Source: Actinomycetota bacterium (lineage in GTDB: Bacteria; Actinomycetota; Acidimicrobiia; IMCC26256; PALSA-610). From it: DNA of 5,646 bases. The stretch's first letter is position 1. Each line of letters begins with the position of its first letter. Below, one piece after another: positions 1 through 5,646 of this stretch. The DNA is taken from positions 1 to 5,646 of the forward strand of contig JAUZEM010000485.1 of the NCBI GenBank assembly GCA_030839005.1, read 5' to 3'. Below the pieces are notes generated by a model. The model worked only from the letters and a program-made list of their open reading frames with translations, made no database searches and was not told the origin of the DNA. The position numbers and the translations under genes were made by a program.

Positions 1-443
1 ATCTTCTCGGCGACGCGGATGGACCGCGCGTTGCGGGCATCGATGATGCTGATGACGTGGCCGGCGCCGACGACGTCGAATGCGAAGGTGAGCGCGGCGG
101 TCGCGCCTTCAGTGGCGAGCCCCGCACCCCATACGTCCCGGCGCAGCAGCCATCCGACCTCGATGCCGGGCCAGCCTTCGGGGTTGTAGAGGCCGATGCG
201 CCCGAGGAAGTCGCCGTTGCGGCGGTCCTCGACGGCCCACCAGCCGTAGCCCCGCAGGTGCCAGTGCCCGACGAACAGCGCCATGCCCCGCCAGCACTCC
301 TCGCGGCTGATGGGCGCGCCGTCGTCGAGGTACCGGACGACCTCGGGGTCGGCGACGATCTTGGCGAAGGCCTCGAAGTCCTGTTGGGTGAAGGACCGAA
401 GGACCAGCCGCTCGGTGCACAGGACGGGGACCAGGCCCGTCAT
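1..443 (-). CDS. GNAT family N-acetyltransferase (RimJ/RimL type), 3' end cut off by window edge
   Basis: Reading leftwards from the ATG at 443-441, the frame stays open to the window edge, giving 147 complete codons of an unfinished protein. It begins MTGLVPVLCTERLVLRSFTQ, the usual opening of the Acetyltransf_3 branch (TERL.LR at residues 10-16). Further on it has DPEVVRYL (32-39), a GRIGLYN strand (81-87), the EVGWLL strand (95-100) and the acetyl-CoA pyrophosphate loop WGAGLATEGA (105-114). It ends near NARSIRVAEKI, the late family motif. Family members usually have 170-190 residues, so about 25-40 codons probably lie beyond the edge. The family moves an acetyl group from acetyl-CoA to an amine: a protein N-terminus, antibiotic or small metabolite. 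The substrate cannot be read from this sequence. The start overlaps the stop of the upstream c-di-GMP gene in an ATGA (440-443), which fixes the start and suggests translational coupling. Family assignment is firm; substrate is unknown. Confidence 0.88.
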   Translation of the reverse strand, partial: MTGLVPVLCTERLVLRSFTQQDFEAFAKIVADPEVVRYLDDGAPISREECWRGMALFVGHWHLRGYGWWAVEDRRNGDFLGRIGLYNPEGWPGIEVGWLLRRDVWGAGLATEGATAALTFAFDVVGAGHVISIIDARNARSIRVAEK

Positions 444-3010
444 CGGGCGATCACGAGCGGGGTCGGCGTCACCGTTTCCAGCCAGGCGCCGAGCTGGTCG
501 GCGGGCAGTGGCCGGCTGATGACGTAACCCTGGGCAATGTCGCAGCCCATGTCCCGCAACGCCTCCCACGTGCTCATTGTCTCGACTCCCTCGGCGACGA
601 CCCGCAGGCCCAAGTTCCCGGCCAGGTCGATGATCGAGCGGACGATCACGGCGTCGTTCTCGTCCTGTTGCATGTTCAGGACGAAGGACTTGTCGATCTT
701 GACCTCGTCGACGGGAAGGCGCTTGAGGTACGAAAGCGACGAGTATCCGGTCCCGAAATCGTCCATCGCCAGCGTGACTCCCATCGACGAGAGCCGGTTG
801 AGGACGTGCATCGCGTACTCGGCATCCGACATGACGCTCGTTTCGGTGATCTCCAGGACGAGCTTGGAGGCCTCGACGCCGGACACGGTGAGCGCGCGGG
901 CGATGTCGTCGACGAGGTCGGCGTCGAGCAGGCTTCGGGCCGAGAGGTTCACCGCGACGGACAGGTGTTGACCGGCCTCTCCCCAGCGCCGGCACTGCGC
1001 CAATGCCGTGCGAAGGACGAAATCGGTCATGGGCCCGATCAACCCCGTGCGCTCGGCGATGGGAACGAACTCGTCCGGAGGCACGGGGCCCTCGACCGGG
1101 TGGTGCCAGCGCACGAGGGCCTCGACGCCGATCACCCGTCCGGTGGCCATCTCGACCTTGGGCTGGTAGTGCAGCTCGAGACCCTCATGGTCGATCACGC
1201 TGCGCAGCTCGCCGACGAGAGCGAGCTTGCGCGGGCTGTGCTCGTCGAGGGTCTCGCCGTAGGCGGCCACCCCCGCGGCGGTGTTCTTGGCGGCGTACAT
1301 GGCGACGTCGGCCCGGCGCAGGAGGGTCGAGGCGTCGCGGCCGTGGCTCGGAGCGATCGAGACGCCGATCGTTGCACTCACCTCGAGCTCGAGATCCTGG
1401 TACGCGAACGGTCGGTGCAGGTCCTCGCGCAGGCTCCTGGCCAGGGCGACCGCCCCCTCCAGCCCGTGCTGCGCCGGATCCAGGAGGGCGAACTCGTCAC
1501 CGCCGAGCCGGGCGACGGTGACCCGCTCGGCGACCCCCCGGCGAAGGCGGGCCGCGACCTCCTGAAGGAGCAGGTCGCCGGTGGCGTGGCCAAGGGTGTC
1601 GTTGATCTCCTTGAAACGGTCGAGGTCGATCAACATGACCGCGATCTGCGGGTCGGTCGGGCGCCGGCGAGCGAGGAGGTCGGCCAGCCGTTGCTGGAAA
1701 AGCACGCGGTTCGGCAGGCCGGTCAGGTTGTCGTGGAGGGCCTCGTGGCGAAGGCGATCGACCAGCCTCGCGTTCTGCAGGGTGACGCTGGTGTGGGCGG
1801 CGATCGTCTCGAACAGCCGTCCGTCCTGCTCGTCGAACGTGCTCACGTCGCCGAGCCGGTTGGCCACGGTCAGGATGCCGATCAGCTGATCGTCGGCGAC
1901 GAGTGGCGCCACGATGCAGTCCCGGTGCCCCCGCTGCGCGAGGTGAGCCCGGATCCGAGGGTCGCGCACCGACTTCGAACCGACGACGGGACGGCCTCCT
2001 TCCACGAGCGCGGCGAGCGACGGGTGCAGGGACGGCTCCAGCGTTCGGGTCGGGACGTCGGAGTCGCCGTCGAGCACCAGCCAGTCGATGCCTTGGTTGC
2101 CGCCGGTCGGCAGGATGGCCAGCTCCGCGATTTCGGCTCGCACCATCTGCCGAGCCTGGGCGAGAACATCGGTGACGATCTGCTCGGCGTTGCCGGAGCC
2201 GCGGACGGCCTGCGTGAATTGGTACAACAGCTCCAAGCTGGCGTGGCGTTGGCGCAGCGAGGCGTACGCCCGGTATGCCACGCAAAGGATCGCCCCGATT
2301 GCCACGAGCAGCACCGAGCCCCCGGCGTCGGCCCAAAGCACGATCACGGCCACGAGACCCACGCACGCGTTGAACAACGCCCCGACGAGCGCGACGCCGA
2401 CGACGGCCCGCAGCTGGCCGACACTGACCCGGTTCTGGTGGACCCAAATGACCACACTCACGGTGACGACGCTTACGGTCGCGGCCGCGATCGTGGCCAC
2501 GACCGCCGCGATCCAAAGTGACGGGCCCAAGCGCACGGCGCCGCCGACCAGGGCGTGGAAGACCACGATGGCCACGCAGTCCTCGAGGGCGAAGTGGCTG
2601 AGGTTGAACACCAGCTTCAGCACCGCTTGACGCCGGTGCAGGACGAGGACGGCGCCCGCCCCGACCAGATGGGCGACGATCAGATGGCCGGGGCTCGCGA
2701 ACACCAGCGCCAAGACCAGCGGGATCTCGTTGAGCGACACCGAGTGCGCATCGCGCCGGAACTCGATGTGCACCACCGTCAACTCGGACGCGGCGTACCC
2801 GGCGGCCAGAATGAGCCAAGAAACGGCGATCGGTGCGCCGTAGGTGGAGAGGTCACGAACCGCCAGGAAATAGATGACGCCGGCGACGCCGGCGACGAGC
2901 AGCGACAGGCCGAGCACACGGCCGAACACTCCCGCCGGACGCCTGGTTACCGGCTCTTCGGGAGCGCCGCCCGCCGCGGGCGCGCCGGATGCGGCGGTCT
3001 CCGATTGCAC
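440..3010 (-). CDS. Membrane-bound GAF-GGDEF-EAL cyclic-di-GMP cyclase/phosphodiesterase
   Basis: This 856-residue protein should make and/or break down the second messenger cyclic-di-GMP. A polar N-terminus is followed by about seven hydrophobic segments (roughly 30-51, 58-80, 96-124, 131-156, 165-190, 200-226, 230-250) that anchor it in the membrane. A GAF-like sensor domain spans about 255-415, with a signalling helix leading into GGDEF (about 424-582). The GGDEF motif is intact at 503-507, with metal ligand D462 and substrate residues N470 and D479. The I-site RxxD, expected at 494-497, reads AERV. EAL (about 595-840) keeps every catalytic position by spacing: E630, N688, E720, D750, D751, K771, E807 and Q827. 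Both activities are therefore plausible; which dominates cannot be told. The start is GTG at 3010-3008. No in-frame ATG, GTG or TTG occurs upstream before the metF end, and no well-spaced Shine-Dalgarno is visible. The stop overlaps the GNAT start. The sensed ligand is unknown. Confidence 0.95.
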   Translation of the reverse strand: MQSETAASGAPAAGGAPEEPVTRRPAGVFGRVLGLSLLVAGVAGVIYFLAVRDLSTYGAPIAVSWLILAAGYAASELTVVHIEFRRDAHSVSLNEIPLVLALVFASPGHLIVAHLVGAGAVLVLHRRQAVLKLVFNLSHFALEDCVAIVVFHALVGGAVRLGPSLWIAAVVATIAAATVSVVTVSVVIWVHQNRVSVGQLRAVVGVALVGALFNACVGLVAVIVLWADAGGSVLLVAIGAILCVAYRAYASLRQRHASLELLYQFTQAVRGSGNAEQIVTDVLAQARQMVRAEIAELAILPTGGNQGIDWLVLDGDSDVPTRTLEPSLHPSLAALVEGGRPVVGSKSVRDPRIRAHLAQRGHRDCIVAPLVADDQLIGILTVANRLGDVSTFDEQDGRLFETIAAHTSVTLQNARLVDRLRHEALHDNLTGLPNRVLFQQRLADLLARRRPTDPQIAVMLIDLDRFKEINDTLGHATGDLLLQEVAARLRRGVAERVTVARLGGDEFALLDPAQHGLEGAVALARSLREDLHRPFAYQDLELEVSATIGVSIAPSHGRDASTLLRRADVAMYAAKNTAAGVAAYGETLDEHSPRKLALVGELRSVIDHEGLELHYQPKVEMATGRVIGVEALVRWHHPVEGPVPPDEFVPIAERTGLIGPMTDFVLRTALAQCRRWGEAGQHLSVAVNLSARSLLDADLVDDIARALTVSGVEASKLVLEITETSVMSDAEYAMHVLNRLSSMGVTLAMDDFGTGYSSLSYLKRLPVDEVKIDKSFVLNMQQDENDAVIVRSIIDLAGNLGLRVVAEGVETMSTWEALRDMGCDIAQGYVISRPLPADQLGAWLETVTPTPLVIAR

Positions 3011-3054
3011 GCCTTTGTCATCGGCGCTCGGCCATCCCCCTTGAGGTGCCGCCC

Positions 3055-3070
3055 CGACCGAAATCGGTCG
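3055..3070. repeat. Perfect inverted repeat between metF and the c-di-GMP gene
   Basis: CGACCGAAATCGGTCG has 7-base arms around a 2-base centre; as a hairpin it would have 6 pairs and a 4-base loop. It lies in the 91-base gap (3011-3101) between the metF stop and the GTG start of the GGDEF-EAL gene, about 45 bases upstream of that start. No T-run follows on the minus strand, where GGGGCGGC comes next, so it is a poor intrinsic terminator. An operator or an RNA processing/stability hairpin are alternatives. I see no TANNNT box in this gap, so the c-di-GMP gene may be read through from metF. The repeat itself is certain; its function is unknown. Confidence 0.5.
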
Positions 3071-3101
3071 AGTTCGCCCAAGCGCGGTTCGAGCGTTCGA
3101 C

Positions 3102-3959
3102 CTACGGGCCGAAGCCGAGGTTCGCGTAGATCTCGCGGGTCGCCGAGGACCGGTTCAGCGTGTAGAAGTGAAACGAGTCGACACCGCCCGCGGCGAGCTC
3201 GCGGCAGAGCTCCGTCGCCGCTTCGATGCCGACGGCCCGCATCGCGTCTTCGTCGTGCTCGACGGCGCGTAACCGATCCTCGAGCGCGCGGGGAAAGTCG
3301 GCCCCCGACATCTCGGCCATGCGCTTCACCGACTTGATGTTGAGCACCGGCATGATCCCCGGGATCACCCGGGTGGTGACTCCCAGCTCCCGCAGGTCGC
3401 CGAGGAACTCGAACCATACGCCGGCCTCGAAGAAGAACTGCGAGATTCCGAAGTCGGCTCGGGCGAGCTTCTCGGCTTGGCGCCGGCGGTCGGTCGCACG
3501 ATCGGTCGAGGCCGGATGTCCCTCCGGGTGCACCGCGACGCCGACGGAGAAGTCGCCGGCGCCGCGCACCAGATCGACGAGGTCGGTGGCGTGTGCCAGT
3601 TCGCCGGGCGGCAGATTCAGGTCCTTCGGCGGGTCGCCGCGCAGCGCAAGGATGTTGCGGATGCCCGCGCCTCCATAACGCGTGACGATCTCGGTCAGCT
3701 CCTCGCGGGTGTGCGCCGCGCAGGTGAGGTGCGCCATCGCGGTGAGTGACGTCTCGCGGTTGATGCGGGTGACGATTGCGTGCGTCATCTCGCGCGTCGT
3801 TCCGCCCGCGCCGTACGTCACCGACACGAACGTGGGCTGCAACGGCTCCAGGTCGCGCAACGTCTCCTCGAGCTGGCGCTCGGCGATGGGTGTCTTCGGT
3901 GGGAAGAACTCGAACGAGTGGCTCGGCCCCGCCGCGAGGATGTCGACGATCTTGGTCAT
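3102..3959 (-). CDS. metF: Methylenetetrahydrofolate reductase
   Basis: This 285-residue cytoplasmic FAD-dependent TIM-barrel enzyme reduces 5,10-methylene-tetrahydrofolate to 5-methyl-tetrahydrofolate, the methyl donor for methionine synthesis. Motifs run in family order: SFEFFPPKT (15-23) with the catalytic Glu at 17, VTYGAGG (47-53), HLTC (77-80), NILALRGDPP (102-111) with the folate-binding Asp at 109, SQFFFEAG (173-180), PGIMPV (200-205) and FHFYTLNR (263-270). Length matches the bacterial MetF class (E. coli has 296), and nothing is missing at either end. The ATG at 3959-3957 is the only start that places SFEFFPPK near residue 15. No Shine-Dalgarno precedes it; a TAGCCT box 9 bases upstream suggests a leaderless or near-leaderless message. 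It diverges from the FrhB-like gene and precedes the GGDEF-EAL gene on its own strand. Bacterial MetF usually takes electrons from NAD(P)H; the donor here cannot be read from sequence. Confidence 0.97.
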   Translation of the reverse strand: MTKIVDILAAGPSHSFEFFPPKTPIAERQLEETLRDLEPLQPTFVSVTYGAGGTTREMTHAIVTRINRETSLTAMAHLTCAAHTREELTEIVTRYGGAGIRNILALRGDPPKDLNLPPGELAHATDLVDLVRGAGDFSVGVAVHPEGHPASTDRATDRRRQAEKLARADFGISQFFFEAGVWFEFLGDLRELGVTTRVIPGIMPVLNIKSVKRMAEMSGADFPRALEDRLRAVEHDEDAMRAVGIEAATELCRELAAGGVDSFHFYTLNRSSATREIYANLGFGP

Positions 3960-3968
3960 CTGCGGCTC

Positions 3969-3974
3969 AGGCTA
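3969..3974 (-). promoter_or_regulatory. Candidate -10 box for metF
   Basis: On the minus strand TAGCCT fits the TANNNT pattern of actinobacterial -10 elements and ends 9 bases before the metF ATG. Transcription would then begin at, or a few bases before, the start codon, which fits the missing ribosome binding site. I found no convincing -35 hexamer 16-18 bases upstream, where the sequence is GC-only. The pattern is short and could arise by chance. Confidence 0.35.
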
Positions 3975-3981
3975 CCGAGCG

Positions 3982-3994
3982 GCCGCGTCGCGGC
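3982..3994. repeat. GC-rich inverted repeat in the divergent promoter region
   Basis: GCCGCGTCGCGGC has 6-base arms around a single central base. It lies between the two outward-facing -10 candidates of metF and the FrhB-like gene, so a protein bound here could affect both. In DNA this GC-rich, such short palindromes often occur by chance, and no regulator can be named. Confidence 0.3.
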
Positions 3995-4000
3995 GGCCCG

Positions 4001-4029
4001 GAAGACGTCGTCGGACCCTCCTCTAGACT
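4001..4029 (+). promoter_or_regulatory. Candidate leaderless promoter of the FrhB-like gene
   Basis: TAGACT at 4024-4029 matches TANNNT, and 7 bases separate it from the ATG at 4037, the spacing expected when transcription begins at the A of the start codon. A weak -35-like GAAGAC lies at 4001-4006 with a 17-base spacer. No Shine-Dalgarno lies between 4025 and 4036, which agrees with a leaderless transcript. The -10 is the better-supported half. Confidence 0.5.
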
Positions 4030-4036
4030 CCGCGCG

Positions 4037-5206
4037 ATGGTGGAGACCGAACCGCAGGACGCGAAGAAGGAACGTTGGACCTTCTCGTGGAAGCACCTGT
4101 ACTCCGAGGTGGTGACCTCGGGATTGTGCACGGGTTGCGCCGGGTGCGTGATCGCGTGTCCCCACGACGTGCTCTCCTACGACGACACCAACGGCGTCTA
4201 CAAACCCCTTCAGATCGAGGACTTCGGCGGACCGGGCGACTGCAGCCACGGCGACAAGGCCTGCACGTCGTGCACGCGCGCCTGCCCTCGATTTCGGGCG
4301 TGGGAACCGGAGATCGACACGTTCATGTTCGGCCGGCCGCGCCGGCCCGAGGAGATGAGCGGCGTCTTCAAGGACATCTGCCTCGCGCGTGCCGCCGATC
4401 CCGAGCTACACGACGTCGGACAGGACGGCGGGCTCGTCTCGGCGATGCTCGTGTACGCGCTCGAGCACGACATCATCGATGCGGCGCTCGTCTCGTATCT
4501 CGAAGGCGACGGCTCCACGTGGAAGGCGATTCCGGGCATCGCCCGCACGCGCGACGACGTCGTCGCGTCGGCCGGAAGCCGCTACACGTATTCGGCGAAC
4601 ACACTCGCGTACAGCGATCTCGACAAGGACGACGAGCGGATCGCGCTCGTAGGCATGTCGTGCCAGTCGTCGATCCCACCCGTCATGAAGCAGCGCAAGG
4701 CGGGCAAGGTCGCCCGCAAGCTCGCGTTGAGCATCGGCCTGCTCTGCTCGAAGACGTTCGACGACGCGCTCTTCGAGGAGCTGTTCGAGGCGAAGTACGG
4801 CCTGAAGAAGGCCGACATCAAGAAGATGAACATCAAAGGCGTCTTCCAGATCTGGATGCACAACGGCGACTACCACGAGGTGCCGTTGAAGGAGTGCCAC
4901 CAGTGGACGCGCGAGGGCTGCAAGATGTGTCCCGACTTCGCGGCCGAGCACGCCGACATCTCGACCGGCGGCATCGGCAAGTACAACGACTGGACGCTCA
5001 CGATCGTGCGCACCGACGCGGGCCGCGATCTCATGGAGCGCATGCTCGCCGACGGCGTCATCGAGATCCGGCCCGGTGACGACGACCCCGACGCCATCGC
5101 GCTGATGCACAAGCTCTCCCGCCGGTCGCGCAAGCGCTGGCCCGAGTTCGCGTCGGCCGAACCCGGGCTCGTGCCGCCCCTTCCGCCGAAGCCGGCTCCG
5201 GCGTAG
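4037..5206 (+). CDS. Coenzyme F420 hydrogenase/dehydrogenase beta-subunit (FrhB/FdhB) family iron-sulfur flavoprotein
   Basis: This 389-residue soluble protein has the FrhB/FdhB layout. A ferredoxin-like CxxCxxCxxxCP lies at C31, C34, C37 and C41. A second quartet is at C69, C76, C79 and C83 (C-x6-C-x2-C-x3-CP). The family stretch GQDGGLVSAML (128-138) follows, then SRYTYSANT (181-189) and VGMSCQS (205-211). The C-terminal block CKMCPDFAAEHADISTGGIG (295-314) is the FrhB_FdhB_C hallmark. Relatives bind FAD and [4Fe-4S] clusters and pass electrons between ferredoxin or a partner subunit and F420; others in the superfamily reduce (bacterio)chlorophyll precursors. No hydrogenase or formate dehydrogenase subunit is present, so it may act alone or with an unlinked partner. 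The frame is open back to 3776, but that would overlap metF; the ATG at 4037 sits next to a candidate -10, and the Cys motif begins 30 residues in. The tail (377-389) is proline-rich. The family is firm; electron donor and acceptor are unknown. Confidence 0.92.
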   Translation: MVETEPQDAKKERWTFSWKHLYSEVVTSGLCTGCAGCVIACPHDVLSYDDTNGVYKPLQIEDFGGPGDCSHGDKACTSCTRACPRFRAWEPEIDTFMFGRPRRPEEMSGVFKDICLARAADPELHDVGQDGGLVSAMLVYALEHDIIDAALVSYLEGDGSTWKAIPGIARTRDDVVASAGSRYTYSANTLAYSDLDKDDERIALVGMSCQSSIPPVMKQRKAGKVARKLALSIGLLCSKTFDDALFEELFEAKYGLKKADIKKMNIKGVFQIWMHNGDYHEVPLKECHQWTREGCKMCPDFAAEHADISTGGIGKYNDWTLTIVRTDAGRDLMERMLADGVIEIRPGDDDPDAIALMHKLSRRSRKRWPEFASAEPGLVPPLPPKPAPA

Positions 5207-5209
5207 CGG

Positions 5210-5509
5210 GTGCGCGTCTGCGCGCTGGTCTCCGATCTGATGGATCGCTCGAAGATCAGCGCCGCGATTCCCGGCGTCGTGTTCTCCCTCGATGCGAGCG
5301 CGGAAGTCGTGATCGTCGATCTCGCGCGCGGTCCGCAACTGGTCGCCGAAATCCGCGCCGAGACCCCCGGCATTCGTATCGTCTGTTACGGACCCCACGT
5401 CGACGACGACGCGGCCGCCGCGGCCCGGGCCGCCGGCGCTGATGTCGTGTTGCCTCGCTCTCGCTTCTTCCGCGACCCCGCCGCAGCTATCGCCGACGCC
5501 GAATCGTGA
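5210..5509 (+). CDS. Small receiver-like (CheY-fold) protein with degenerate phosphorylation site
   Basis: This 99-residue protein begins at a GTG three bases after the stop of the FrhB-like gene, so the two are probably co-transcribed and translationally coupled. It reads as a short response-regulator receiver fold. Strand one is RVCALVSDL (2-10). VVIVDL (33-38) has Asp37 at the phospho-acceptor place, then a helix runs to IRIVCYGPHVD (55-65). The Ala-rich helix AAAARAAGAD (69-78) is followed by VVLPRSRFF (79-87). Normal receivers have a pair of acids after strand one, Thr/Ser after strand four and Lys-Pro after strand five. Here one acid remains (D9), Gly61 follows strand four, and the Lys is replaced in LPRS. 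It is also shorter than the usual 115-125 residues and has no output domain. It may be a non-phosphorylated protein-binding module. A start at the ATG at 5240 would remove strand one. Fold assignment is by pattern only; the role is unknown. Confidence 0.7.
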   Translation: MRVCALVSDLMDRSKISAAIPGVVFSLDASAEVVIVDLARGPQLVAEIRAETPGIRIVCYGPHVDDDAAAAARAAGADVVLPRSRFFRDPAAAIADAES

Positions 5510-5558
5510 TCGAGGCGACCGTGAGTACCCCTATACGACACTGAACGTCGCATCGCCG

Positions 5559-5574
5559 CGCGACAATCGTCGCG
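5559..5574. promoter_or_regulatory. Inverted repeat with -10-like box overlapping the start of the nitrilase-like gene
   Basis: CGCGACAATCGTCGCG has 6-base arms around AATC, and its last base is the G of the GTG start at 5574. Inside it GACAAT (5562-5567) resembles a -10 box ending 6 bases before the GTG, so transcription could start at the codon itself. The rest of the 64-base gap (5510-5573) shows no gene, no clear -35 and no Shine-Dalgarno. The repeat could be an operator, an RNA hairpin hiding the start, or chance in GC-rich DNA. Confidence 0.35.
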
Positions 5575-5646
5575 TGCGCGCCTTGCTCGCCGCCCTGACT
5601 TGCGAGAAAGGTGACGTCGAGGCAAATCTCGCCGTCCACGTCGAGA
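5574..5646 (+). CDS. Probable carbon-nitrogen hydrolase (nitrilase superfamily), N-terminal fragment at window edge
   Basis: Only 24 codons are visible from the GTG at 5574: VRALLAALTCEKGDVEANLA followed by VHVE, with the frame still open at the edge. A hydrophobic first strand followed by GDVEANL and a helix is the typical opening of nitrilase-superfamily amidases, such as omega-amidase, N-carbamoylase and the glutaminase domain of NAD synthetase. The catalytic Glu, Lys and Cys all lie beyond the window, so neither activity nor substrate can be stated. It is on the same strand as the FrhB-like and receiver-like genes, but a 64-base gap with its own -10-like box suggests separate transcription. 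The call rests on a short match and should be held loosely. Confidence 0.6.
   Translation, partial: MRALLAALTCEKGDVEANLAVHVE

Noticed and set aside
668..2521. 617-codon open frame on the plus strand, opposite the GGDEF-EAL gene
   Set aside because: The minus-strand frame here encodes unmistakable GAF, GGDEF and EAL motifs. The antisense frame gives a charged, low-complexity product with no recognisable domain, as expected from GC-rich codon bias lacking stops.
1497..2819. 440-codon frame on the minus strand inside the GGDEF-EAL gene
   Set aside because: It is an Arg/Pro/Gly-rich out-of-frame shadow of the real gene, with no domain signal.
3055..3070. Intrinsic terminator after metF
   Set aside because: The hairpin has at most 6-7 pairs, and no T-run follows on the transcribed strand.
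2555..3337. 260-codon plus-strand frame across the 3010-3102 gap
   Set aside because: It is antisense to the N-terminus of the GGDEF-EAL gene and the C-terminus of metF, and its translation turns into Arg/Ser-rich low complexity.
3776..4036. Upstream extension of the FrhB-like frame to an ATG at 3776
   Set aside because: It would overlap metF antisense by 184 bases and adds an Arg/Ser-rich stretch unlike the family N-terminus. The ATG at 4037 has a well-placed -10 candidate.
3960..4036. SAM or cobalamin riboswitch upstream of metF
   Set aside because: The gap is only 77 bases, the likely transcript start is at or near the ATG, and none of the conserved riboswitch core motifs is visible.
4406..5398. 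330-codon minus-strand frame opposite the FrhB-like and receiver-like genes
   Set aside because: It is a His/Arg/Asp-rich antisense shadow spanning two real genes, with no domain pattern.

Overview
The window is a gene-dense, GC-rich stretch whose codons are strongly biased to G/C in the third position. It looks like chromosomal DNA of an actinobacterium. The F420-hydrogenase-beta-type flavoprotein, GTG starts, lack of clear Shine-Dalgarno sequences and TANNNT boxes just upstream of start codons all suit Actinomycetota. Acidimicrobiia or a relative is my guess, not something the sequence proves. I see no tRNA, rRNA, CRISPR array or insertion sequence.

Left block, minus strand (1-3959), read from right to left. 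metF (methylenetetrahydrofolate reductase, complete) comes first. After a 91-base gap holding a short perfect inverted repeat comes a large membrane-anchored cyclic-di-GMP protein: about seven transmembrane segments, then GAF, GGDEF and EAL. Both catalytic domains keep their active-site residues, but the product-inhibition I-site is absent. A GNAT N-acetyltransferase follows, overlapping it by four bases (ATGA), and runs off the left edge. The three genes share a strand and may be partly co-transcribed.

Divergent intergenic region (3960-4036). These 77 bases separate metF from the right block. A TANNNT box faces each gene, both placed so that transcripts would be leaderless or nearly so.

Right block, plus strand (4037-5646). 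A stand-alone iron-sulfur flavoprotein of the FrhB/FdhB family (389 residues, two ferredoxin-like Cys quartets) is followed after three bases by a 99-residue receiver-like protein with a degenerate active site. After a 64-base gap, the first 24 codons of a probable carbon-nitrogen hydrolase (nitrilase superfamily) run off the right edge.

The most interesting part is the metF / FrhB-like / receiver-like cluster. The FrhB-like protein has no hydrogenase or formate dehydrogenase partner here. Its divergent pairing with a folate reductase and its tight coupling to a pseudo-receiver suggest an uncharacterised F420- or ferredoxin-linked redox module. That functional link is inference from gene position only.
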